NCBI GenBank assembly: GCA_047495785.1
Contig: JBLDXI010000007.1
Coordinates: forward strand, 248,001 to 312,000
Direction: 5' to 3'
DNA: 64,000 nt
Source: Lepidodermella squamata
Taxonomy: Eukaryota > Gastrotricha
The notes beneath the pieces are model-generated. The model saw nothing but the letters and a program-made list of their open reading frames with translations, made no database searches and was not told the origin of the DNA. The stretch's first letter is position 1. Every line of letters begins with the position of its first letter. Position numbers and translations under genes: made by a program. Positions 46,437 to 57,200 of the stretch are shown one piece after another.

Positions 46437-49400
46437 ATGGCTCTGACTTCGATAAATAACTACGACGTTGTAGAGCAGGTAAAAGGTTCGATTCCGCACC
46501 AAATCGTGTGCCGCAAACGCGATGGGGCTGTTTTTTTTGTTAAACGCTACAGAATTCTCGGCCCAGTCGGTGCCGATGAAACTTCAAAACGCCGAAGAGA
46601 ACTTTATGCTAAAAAGTTGATGTCTCTTGACCACATAAATATCCCAAAAGTTCTGGGAGCATTCGAAGGTAGGTACATAATCAATCTATGTACAACCTCT
46701 CCAACTTTCTCTTATAACCAGAGGAAGGAATCAGCCATTTGGTATTCGAATGCCTTGGATTTCCTGGTCAGAATCTTCGTCCTAATTCGTCTCATGGAAT
46801 ATATTTGCCTATAGATAACCTAGAGAGGCTGATTTTCTGGCACGAAATCACCGTCGAGCCGTTCACGGAGCAGCAAGTAGCACTTTGGGGTCTCCAAATA
46901 GCAAGAGCCCTCAGTTACCTTCATGCCATCGGGCTTATTCATCGATGTGTCGAAGCTGCGTCTTGTCTTGTCATCAATGGAACCTTCATTAAGCTATCCG
47001 GCTTCGATTTCATGCAAAACTATAGGTATCTTCTTGATCCTTACCCTTTTCCTCGAAACTGTCATTTCGTTAAAAAAAGACCCGAAGATTGCAAATCTGC
47101 TTCTCTCATCGGTTCGCCGGCCTATTGGGCTCCTGAAGTCGTTTCAGAGGGCCAGTATGACTACAAGATTGATGTTTGGGCATTCGGAATCCTGCTTTTC
47201 CAACTTGCAACTCTCTATTTACCAGTCAATAATTTTCGAATTCCTAAAACTATTCCTAAACTTTATGTTTATAGTACGACATCGCTTCAAATTCCCTTGG
47301 CGAGATTTTTGATCAAATTATGAAGTGAGTCCTTTAGTTCAAGCTGGTTTCGCCTATTTTTTTTCTTCATAATCCAGTAAAGAGCCGGATCAAGTTCCTG
47401 ACATGTTCAGTCCGAGCTTGCGACTATTGGTAGGAAGACTTCTCAAGAAACAGGCAGCTGAACGACCAAAAATGCATGACATTCTTCAGGATGAGTTCTT
47501 TAAGAATTCAAAACGAGAAGCTGACAAACTGCCGTTCAACCAAACGGTACATAGATTCCCTAGTTTCATTAATTTTTCAATTTTAAATCGAAGATTTTCG
47601 TCAATCCACGTTCCAACTCGGATTTACCGGTGTCTTTAGGGGCGACGGGCAAGATAATGAAGGAAATAGACACGATGAATAGCGATGCCACTGATTTCAG
47701 AATCAGACTGGATCAGGCTGCCAAGTTACGTTTAAAACTTGAGGTTGAAAATTTCCAAATCGGCAAAGTGGTGAGTAAGAAGCTTGTTCTTTTGAAATTT
47801 TTTATAACTTTACTGGACGATAAAGCTTGGTCAATGCATGGAAGACAACAGAATCGCTGGCTACGAAGAGGTTGAAGAGCTTAGCAAGGGCAAATTTACT
47901 CGAGTTTTCGTGGCACAGCGACTGGTAGATTTAGCCGAATTTGTCATCAAAGAAATAAATTTGACGGCAATCGCTTCGAAATGTTCCTTCGAGTATGTCG
48001 CTAATAAATTGGTAAAATCTGTCATCAGCGATGTAAGCTATTTTAATGTCGTTTTTCGAATTTTTACAACAATTCCGCAAATTTCAGGCCAAAACACTTG
48101 CCGCTCTTCGACATCCTAACGTAATCCGAGTATTCGGATCATTTGAAGGTTTAGCTCACTTAAAAGTATTTATTTCCTTTCGTAAAATTGACTGTTATAG
48201 ATAATATCGGTGACGTTCGATACTGCTATCTTGTCATGGAGTACCTTGAGCAAATCACCCTGGAAGACGTTATCTATGACAGAAATGGCAAACTATTACC
48301 CGAATGTGTAGTTCAGCATTGGACCCGGCAGCTGGTATCTACTTTGAAGTACATCCACGAGCTCGGCTATCTGCATTGCGACATCAAATCGAAGGTTGAG
48401 CTTAAAAATTTTGAGTCATTCCACCTCAATTTGACGGGCCACCATAATTCCTAGAAAATCTTAATATGATGTTTATGGAGCTCGAAAATTAAGGGGCTTG
48501 GGGTTTTTCTGTGATCTGATTAGACGATGGAAACGGTGGCCTTTTCAATATTCGCTGAATCGGATTGTACCAATTTATCGGAATTATCGGATTACCGTAG
48601 TAATGGGCCATTTTATTTTAGACAAAACAATGTTTTAGATGATATTTCGGTCTTGATTCAGAAATGTACGAAATTTGAGAAACATGAGTGATCCCTTACC
48701 GTAATTTACCGCAATGGGCCAAAAATGTGGACACCCTAAATTTGGACACTTTGAGATTTGGCCCCAAAATCCAATTGTGCATTCTTAGAAATATTCAAAA
48801 AATGACTCTTGGCATATTTCGAGTTTGGTTACGCAAAAAGCAAATTTGGTTCCGCTACAGCGTATTTGGTTCCTATACAGCAAATTTGGTTCCGCTCACT
48901 GTAAATTTGGTTCCGCTAAAAGATATTCCCATTGACAAATATCACTATAAAATAGCTCGCCTTTTGGCTTTTTCGGCTTTCCAGCTGTACCAAATTTGCC
49001 TATACTTTCATATACCATCGATGTTTGAAAAATCGCCGAAGCTCGATCACTCAAAAAGGTGTTTTGTAACCCCCTGCTTGCCAAACGCTCGCCAGTGAAC
49101 CGTTGGGGCTGAAAATTGTTTAGCACACACATTGATGTATGACGAGGTGATGGTTGTTGATGTCATTTTACTTTGTTTGTTTTCAGGCCCTGATGATGAC
49201 GTGAAAAATAAAACGTCGAAACCTGTCGGCGCGGGGGTGATTGGGTGTTGGGAAAGTAAAAAAACGTGTTTTGTCCAGAATTAGGACGCATTGCGGTATA
49301 TCTGTAAATTTTTGTGATTTTACAATTTTTACCTGATTTTTGGCAATGTTTTTGAACGAAGTTGGACAATTAGCGGGTATATTTTCGGACTCTCATTACA

Positions 49401-50164
49401 AAACGGCATTGTCAATTTTAAGTTTATATTAAATCAAGCCACAAGTGCTAACCCACTTAATTTTTCGAGCTCTACATGAAAACAATTATATTAAGCTATC
49501 GTGAAGACAATGTCGCCTGTCAAACTGAGGTGTTATATAACCCCCCTTTTCAAATAAAGAACATTTTTCTTGACAACAACTGGCGGACGATCAAAATGCT
49601 GCCGTTCGAGGTTGTCAAAAATGCACATCAGTAAGTTCTTCAAGATATGGCTCGTTAGAGTCTCATGAGCTAACCCTACGAATTAATCACCTTACACAAG
49701 GGTTAGGCGGCGATCTATTTCTGATGACAACGGCCTGCTCGAGTACAATGCGCCCGAGTTGTGGCGTGACGAGCCCTACACGGATAAAGCTGACATTTGG
49801 TCACTAGGTTGTTTGTTTTACGAATTGGCCTGCCTCCAATTGCCCGTGAGTAAATTGCTATTATCATCATCTCAAATACTGTTCATTTTTAATTATTATT
49901 TTTTCAAGTATGCATCAAGCCCAGAATGTACGCTGATGACTGCCGTCCTAAAGTTAGTTATTATCTTCAATTTTTATCATTTTTTATTTTTAATTTGTCA
50001 GTTTTGACCGGAAACCTGTGCCGAGTTGCTTTAGCGACGAGCTTAGAGATCTAATCGCTAAAATGCTGCACGAGGAGCCTTGTCAACGATTGAAGAGCCG
50101 TGACGTTTTGAATCATCCTTTCTTCGAGATGCATCTCTCCGGCCTCGGCGAGTTCTTTAATTGA
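46437..50164 (+). CDS. K2: dual kinase-domain protein, catalytically degenerate, tandem paralogue of K1
   Basis: Thirteen exons (46437-46668, 46722-46766, 46815-47224, 47275-47324, 47378-47546, 47594-47770, 47826-48032, 48088-48148, 48201-48394, 49560-49630, 49707-49845, 49909-49952, 50002-50164) give 653 residues. Several exons have exactly the same length as in K1 (232, 45, 207, 61, 44 nt). Domain 1: K36 present, HRC instead of HRD (135-137), SCL, SGFD (154-157), then GSPAYWAPE. A linker with a probable coiled coil (IMKEIDTMNSD...KLEVENF) precedes domain 2, where only one Gly of the loop survives (SKGKFT), K403 is present, HCDIKSKN (509-516) is kept and DFG is PFE (530-532). The start lies only 170 nt after the K1 stop, an operon-like distance. 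Intron 9 is 1.2 kb and carries repeats. Likely a scaffold or allosteric regulator in signalling, by analogy with other pseudokinases. Confidence 0.8.
48395..49559. other. repeat-rich K2 intron 9
   Basis: This intron splits the catalytic loop codons SK|N and is over 20 times longer than its neighbours. It contains the GGTTCCGCT tandem repeat and fragments with TTACCGTAATTTACCGCAAT, and ends CAAATAAAG. No transposase-like frame was found. Confidence 0.5.
48841..48935. repeat. short tandem repeat, AAATTTGGTTCCGCT units
   Basis: Four imperfect units of about 22 nt, each with (A/G)(A/T)ATTTGGTTCC(G/T). The same motif occurs in the inverted-repeat element at 1588-2043. Confidence 0.7.
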
Positions 50165-50980
50165 GTCGATGCGAAAAAAAAACGACTCGCACTATTGTTT
50201 GCAAATGCTGTTTGTGAAAACGTCACTTGTTTAACACTAAACTGCAAACGCGCATCTTTATCGCGCATGGCTTCTGACAGAAACCCGTTGTTTATACTTT
50301 TTATTTTTATCACAAAAACGGCAGTGAGAAATATTTATCCTTGCGAGTAATATAACTTTTTATTGGAGGCAGCAGTCAATTTGAACCTAATAAAGAAGTT
50401 CATATTTATCATCAAAACGGCGCTACTGTATTAAGAAGCGCATTATACGCGTTATTGCCAGGCTTTTTAACGCCACTTTTTTCGCTAAAACGTTGTGTCA
50501 AACTATTTAAAATGCCCGCTTTGTTTGCTCGCGTATGCGCGCGTATCGATGCGCGCGCGCGACCGCCAATTTTGCGGGTGAAACAGCAATTACGCATACA
50601 ATTACTCGCGAGTAGGTAGTCATTGAAACTCGTATTGGACTATAGGCACCTGTGGCGTTTTGCGGTGCCTGAACGCCGAAAAAATTTAATAATATTTATT
50701 AACTGAACGCTATAAACTTTCTCGCTTTTTTATAAAAATACCTAGCATGACTTCTCATCGTAAGCCAAACACGCTTGTTCGGTCCCAATTATATCGCTAC
50801 AAGTCACACGCTTGATATCGCTTTTTTTTTTAGTTTGCGAAAATATGTTTATAAATATATTTGGCAATTAATGTTGAACTAAATAACCATAGACTGTCGC
50901 GCCACTACTTATTATGATTATTGGCGGCAATACAACAACAGTGAACTCAGTCTGGCCACGCTGTAAATAGGACAATAAAT
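50165..50980. other. intergenic region K2-A7
   Basis: AT-rich with a CG-alternating block at 50531-50565 (TATGCGCGCGTATCGATGCG then CGCGCGCG), about 420 nt before the A7 start. No gene seen. Confidence 0.45.
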
Positions 50981-52538
50981 ATGAATCAGCTATTAATCTT
51001 CACCTTGATATGTTTTGTAAAAGGTTAGCCGGGTACAAATTGTCTCCTTAATTTGTAAATAATTTGTAATATTAAGGTGCGCCGTATGATCAACAATGCT
51101 CTAGCGATATCGAATACAGAGTTCCGCCTGAAATCAATCTCGAACTGCCAACGTCGTTCCAGTTCGTCGATTCTGGTCTCACTATATGCCCATCTTATTC
51201 AATCCCATGTGACGGTTAATTTTTGTTATAAAATGAATTTTTCCCGAAATTACAGCGATGATTTTTAGGCTATTTAACCCAATGGCAATTTGTTGCCGTG
51301 AATCCTTACGTTATCGGCCTCAACCTTGGAGTATTCAGACGGCTGTCCGATACGTCGAGTGTATTTTTCCTCGTTGGGTCAACATACCTTAACGCATTAC
51401 ATACCCCGTCGAAAATGCGTCAAACCTGGATTTACCACCCAGTTAATCCTCCAATCGCTGTCAATCAGTCAGACATGCTTGGTGATTTTTCACGAGATTT
51501 TTTAGACAAAATTACAGCGAATTTTATTAGGATTTTTCTACGACGATTTCCAAACCCGAAACGAATTGCTAACCATCGGAAGCATGAGGCTGATTGATGA
51601 GAAGGACATCATAAAATCAGACATGCAACCGTGCCTCGTATCGCTTATCGATGGCAGCAGTTTTGTCAACAAAGGTTCGAGATCTCCAAAAAGCAAGTCA
51701 CGTTTCAATTAATTGACACGCTTTCATTTTGTTTTTATTTTTTTTGTTAAATCGATTTTTGCCTCAGCTAATTCAGGTATCTTTGCATTATACTTGTCAC
51801 CACTGCTACATAGTAGAATAGATTAAATAAATTTAAACTCACCTTCTAGATAGCTAACCTAACTGAAAATTACTTTGCTGATTTATTGCGAATTTTTTTA
51901 TAGAAATCGTGGATATGAATTCAGCAGCGGTAGATTATCGAATGCCTGGCCTGACAGCAATTATAAAAACCAGCTTAATAGAGGCAAATTACCTGGAGCA
52001 ACCTGCAGCAGCAAATTACGAAAATAACGAAGTAGTCGAAGTTACCGTGCCATCAACGCCCGCGTTTTCTCGAAAGTTTCGCACTAGGACAACTACGCCG
52101 ACGACTACGACAACATTAGCCCCTAATTACGCGTCGTCAGGTGATGAGGACGAAAATATACCCTACGAAGTTGGGGGTTCATTAGCCAATGACATGCCTG
52201 CCCCTCCTGAGCCAGTTATGGAAATCTCACCAGCTTCATCATCGTCTGTTCTTGAGATATCCTACTCCAATCCTCAACCAGTCAAAGAAGAAACTCTGAA
52301 GCTATTACCAATAGGTGAGGAAAAATGCGACTCCTTAATTTTTTTTAAGGTTGCTCTTTTATTAGTTTGCCTCAAAACACCAACCGCTCTGCAAATCTGC
52401 GCCGAGGCGTCGACTCGGGCCTTTTTCGACTATCGACAAGGCATTTGTCAAGCCTTTTACGGATGCCCTCCAATAGCCGAGGGCGTCGAAAATAATTTCC
52501 AGTCTCTAGATCACTGCCAGAGAGCGTGTTATAGATAG
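50981..52538 (+). CDS. array gene A7: secreted beta-domain, short Thr-rich linker, C-terminal Kunitz-like domain
   Basis: Exons 50981-51023, 51077-51214, 51269-51481, 51531-51674, 51904-52314 and 52366-52538 (all introns phase 1) give 373 residues. Short signal peptide MNQLLIFTLICFVKG. N-domain about 18-180 with DQQCSSDIEYRVPPEI, IPCDGYLTQWQFVAVNPYVI, VFFLVGSTYLNAL, VNQSDMLGFFYDD and NELLTIGS; it has extra Cys at TICPSY and MQPCLV. Junction motif IVDMNSAAVDYRMPGLTAII has Gly in place of Ala. Linker about 120 residues, Thr/Pro/Glu-rich. Kunitz-like domain about 318-371 (CLKTPTALQICAEASTRAFF...GICQAFYGC...NNFQSLDHCQRAC), after which the protein ends within two residues. AATAAA near 52671. Confidence 0.87.
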
Positions 52539-52701
52539 TAGTTACTATCGACGAAATCATTTATTATATACAACTCAGTTATTTTCTATTAAACGGAGCA
52601 ACCAACGATGTGTAATTATTGCTTGATGATTTATTTCGTGTTTTTAAAAATGAAATGAAAGAGATGAATGAATAAAAAGAATCAATCTTCAATAGTTTTC
52701 A

Positions 52702-53082
52702 TCACCCTCTCGTCCTTATGGGTTTCCGATGTTCAACGGCAGCAGGCTGCTGTTCGACTTCGTTGTAATTGTGATCGTAGAATAGATTTTGGTTGTTAAA
52801 ATAACGCTCGTCAAGCTCCATCTTCTGATAGACGAATAGCTGCCGAGCTGCCAGGATCATGACGAGTACAACGGCGTTGGTGAGGCGAAAATTGTTGAAC
52901 AAAAAGGCGATTAGCGACGTGATGGTGTACCAAAGCGTGAAGGCGTAAATGGCCGAGATGAGGATGGCCTGCGTGGCAAGGGAGAGGCGAAATACCAGGC
53001 GTTCTATGCAGTTGACAGGCGGCGGTGAAGCCGGCAGCTCGAGAGAGCAATTCTCGGTGAAAATTTGAAAAAAATTTCGCAT
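52702..53082 (-). CDS. small two-helix membrane protein
   Basis: A single-exon minus-strand frame of 126 residues from an ATG (MRNFFQIFTENCSLELP). Two hydrophobic helices, about 33-65 (VFRLSLATQAILISAIYAFT onward) and 70-90 (RLTNAVVLVMILAARQLFVY), then a polar tail with LDERYF and a basic end. GC-rich codon use contrasts with the flanks. It is convergent with A7: the two stop codons are 163 nt apart. It is the only minus-strand gene between 19 and 63 kb. A GCGCGCG tract (about 53160) lies about 80 nt upstream of its start. No family recognised. Confidence 0.6.
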   Translation of the reverse strand: MRNFFQIFTENCSLELPASPPPVNCIERLVFRLSLATQAILISAIYAFTLWYTITSLIAFLFNNFRLTNAVVLVMILAARQLFVYQKMELDERYFNNQNLFYDHNYNEVEQQPAAVEHRKPIRTRG

Positions 53083-54291
53083 CTCATGTAACAATTTTTG
53101 GCAGTAAAAATGTTGTAAATGAGCTATTCAACGTAGGGTCACAAGCTCAAGTATAGCGGTCGCGCGCGGGATTGGCTCTACATTGTGATAGTATAGTACC
53201 GTACGCATTATATTTTGTTAATTAAAATCACAATAGCAATGTGGGTATTAGGAAGAAAATATTTTAGCGCGCAAACATATAGACAAGTGATAACCGGTAA
53301 TAAAATTGTTAGTATTTAGAGCGACGCTATGTACGTGTTATTTGCTACTCGTACAAATAGCTGATGTTCGACCCTCAACCTAACCCTAAAATTATTATTT
53401 TATTCGCAAAGCACGAGTGACATGACCTAAATGAGTGCGTGGCTGAAAGAGCAATAATTTCTAATGCGATGATACACGTAATTTTATTATTCGTGTCATC
53501 ATCATCATCAAGTGACTTTTTAATGCGTGGAAGCAATTTACGTTTTTCTTTCGGTCAAGACTAAAAGGGAGAGGCGTGTGTGAAATAAGACGCCCGCCTA
53601 TATGCTGAAGAGTGATTTGACGTTGTAAGTTTCGAGAAAAACAAATTAAGGTGACTCAGCTAATGTTGTTGCCAGCAGCAGAGTGAGAAAGAGGCAAACG
53701 GCGCCTTGTCGCGCTAATTCAATGACGAAATTACTACTACGTAAAAACTGCAATTGTAATAATGTAAACATTGATAGCCTATAGAGTTGACCAGGTGCGC
53801 GTGGCGTGTATACATTCCAAGATTTTTATTAAGGGAGTTCGAGTGGGTTGGCAATTTTTTCTATCCTCACTGCCTATACGTCGTTGCTCGGGTAGCCAAT
53901 TGTCAGTTCGTGCGAGCGGCTAGCCAACAACGATAGTATCCTAATGACATTACAAACTCTGCACAGACGACCGCGAAGAGGATTTACACCTGGAGACGAG
54001 ATAAGCTGCAGGCCCGCTCATTTTTTCTCCCGACTCGCTAGATTTCGCCTCGGGATTTAACGGTGAGGGGGTACCGAGCCTGCTTATAATGCCACCGTTA
54101 TCATCTCGTACCATCGGCATCGTCACCTATGCGCATCTCGTCCATCTCGTATATATACTACAACTAGCACTCGTTTAATATCTTGTCAAAAAAAACATAA
54201 ACACAAACAAACATTCGTTTACATTTAATTTTGATAAAAATAAATTGTTGTTTATTTTTACCTGCTCCTCTAGGTTAAATTATTAATTAAA
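53083..54291. other. intergenic region upstream of A8
   Basis: 1.2 kb separating the divergent minus-strand membrane-protein gene from A8, presumably with both promoters. No gene seen. A CCTCTAG acceptor-like site lies 19 nt before the A8 ATG. Confidence 0.4.
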
Positions 54292-57200
54292 ATGCTGCCT
54301 GCCTTACTGGGCATAGGCATAGCAGGAACTTTCTTGGCTGATCTCGCATCAGGTATTCAATCATTTTCAGGCCGATATGAGTCCAGAAATAATTTGATAT
54401 TTTTTATAGCCCAAGTATGTCCTTTATCGAACACCTTGGTGCCTCCGGAATACCAGTTGGAGCCGGCTAGAAAATTCCCTTTTGCCGAAGCTGGTCTTCA
54501 GATCTTCACTCAACTCCGCGTCCCTTGTGATGGTACGATTTTTCTTTGATTTTATCTTAATTTTAGCTGATAGCTGATTATTTACGGAATTTAAATTTAA
54601 ATTTATTTTACCATATAGGATATCTAACACAATGGCGATTTTTGGCGCGAAACAGCATTGTCGTAGGCCTTCACTTGGGCGTGTTCCGCCCACGCGCCGG
54701 CGTGCGTAACGTTGTAGATTTGGTCGCCGAGTCTTACATCGACTCGCTGGCCACGCCGGACAACAAACGCGGCACCTGGGTTTACTACCCGGTTGAACCG
54801 CCAATCGTCGTGAGGCGCGGCGACTATCTCGGCTTTTTCTACGACAAACTCGACACTGTTGCTGATTTGTTGACGATAGTCAGTAAAAGCGAGTATGACA
54901 TTAAAGACCCAATCCCACCTACTGCTGTCTTTTTGAAAGACGCATCTGATCTTATACTAAATCGTGAGTTTTGAGTAATTTTTATGGCCTGATTATATAA
55001 TTCCCAATATTTCAGAGACAATTGATGCTAGAAATGCTCAACGCGGTAAATTTAAAAATTATTGCTGAATTATAGTTTATTTCAATTTTTTCATGAATTT
55101 AGAATATAGATACCCAGCTTTAACGGCAATAGTCAAATCGCTGACTAGTGATGTTCAGGATTTAATGCCAGTAACCCGGGCTGTTCCTGTCGTTGACCCA
55201 AACTGGGGCTTTGAAGAGACAACAACAGAGGCGCCGACTACAACCACGTTAAGGCCCCGTCCTCGGCCAAGAACGCGACCTCCTACAGACCCACCCACGA
55301 CTACAACAACAACGACTACGACGACGACAACGCCTATTCCACCGCCACCACCGACTACGACTCGCCGGATTATTGTCCCAACGCGGGATAATTCAATAAC
55401 CCCATCCGTTCCTATTGGTCCTTACATGCCGGCAACTTTGCCTGGCAGTCAGCCAAATCTTCGAGTCCCTGGACGTAAGCTAATTACATTTTTCTTTAAT
55501 TAATTACCATAAGTCAAGTTCACCGGTCACTATGAGATTTTGACTAAGGAATTTTTTATCTGGATTGAGGAAAGGGTGTGCCAACTGCACCTACTAAAAA
55601 TAAGGGTCCAGCACTAAATTTAAGGTTCCAGCACTAAATTTGAAAGTCACTCGCACTAATCCTATTCAACACTAAATAAGCAACTCTAACACTAAATATA
55701 CAAAGCCACCACCTAATTCGTGGATCATCATGCCGCACTAGCGAGGCCGCTGGAGAGCAGTTACTACAAGGATATGCCAATCGACCTGGGCCCTATTCCC
55801 TGTCCCCTATCCCCAATCAATCAACCATAAACACTTGCGTTTTCACACTTAGACACTGCAGATTTGGTGGTAATGTCCACCGCTAATCGCAAGCAGGGTC
55901 AGGCATCACTTGTAGGTCAAATGACAACAGTTTGCTAGGCCATAAAAAATGTGCGTATATGCAAATAAGGCAGGATGTTGAAATTTAAGTTACGTTGGGA
56001 GGGCCTGTTTCAGGAGGGACTCATTTTTAGTCATGGGCAAATAGCACTATTTATTGCTACTACAGCCACTCACATCCTGCTAAAACGAGATGGCAAACCA
56101 TTTCAGTCCTATCTCTATCGTATGCATTTCAAAAGGTGAAAGCTGACTGTGATCACTATTGCGCAACACCTAACCTTCAAACAAAGACTGCGATGATAGA
56201 GATTGCCACGTCTCAGTTAGCTATAATAACTCTTGAAGCTGATCAAACTTTCAAAGTTTCGGATAAAAGCCCATACTGCCACCGAAATACAGTCAATACT
56301 GCCACTCAGGGTCCCACCATGATGGTCCCGTGTAAAAAGCCAATGGTTGCGTTCCGTAGCAGAGTTGTAGGCAGTGAGCAACTTTCAATTCCCAATCGAA
56401 AGAGTGTGTCATAAAGTGATGCTAATCTCAACATCATGGCTCATTTGCATAATATGCATTATTTTTAAGTCCGTATTTCTCTGCTTAAAATTATGCAAGC
56501 GAGCCTAAAATCGCGGGTGCATCATATCCTAATCCTAACTCCTTAACATTTCTGGGAACCGTAAACCCATGCCTACCTTCAGCTCTATAAAAGTGGCTTG
56601 AGCTGCCAATAATACGGAATACGGTGAAAACCTAGTCATGCATCGTCTGAGGGCGCGTGGTTGAGAATGCCTTAGAGCCTCGCCTGGGCTTAACAGCAGT
56701 AATAGGCGCTGAATGCTGATATTTAGTGCTGGAACTCATATTTAGGTGCCCAAATGATTTAGTGCGAGCTGTTTGCAAATTAGGTAAACGCACTCTCGAA
56801 TTTAGTGCTGGAACCTCATTTTAGGTGGTGCACTTATTTAGACCCTTGAGGAAATTGAAATTTTTGATAAAGACTCCCTTTAAATTTTCATTTTTGCACA
56901 GATTTTTGTACAGATTTCCCAAATTATTTCCCTCTTTATTGCATTTGGATAATTCTAAGTTATGGGTAACATCTGAATTAGCTCCCATTTTCGTGAAATG
57001 CAAAATCTTTTTTTTTAACTTGAAAATCGAAGCCGAAAAAAGTTTGAATCTGCGTAAAAAAAATCAAATATTGCGTCTTTTCTAAGTCAAAACAAAGGCC
57101 TACAAAGAAATATTTCCTTTGCTCCTGTTACTACACATTTTATTCATTTATTCTTATCCTAACCGATAATTTGGACAAAAAGATCCTAGTTATAGACAAT

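Noticed and set aside
56136-56414. Frame inside the A8 intron element as a possible transposase fragment
   Set aside because: No catalytic or DNA-binding motif visible; better read as non-coding interior of a non-autonomous element.
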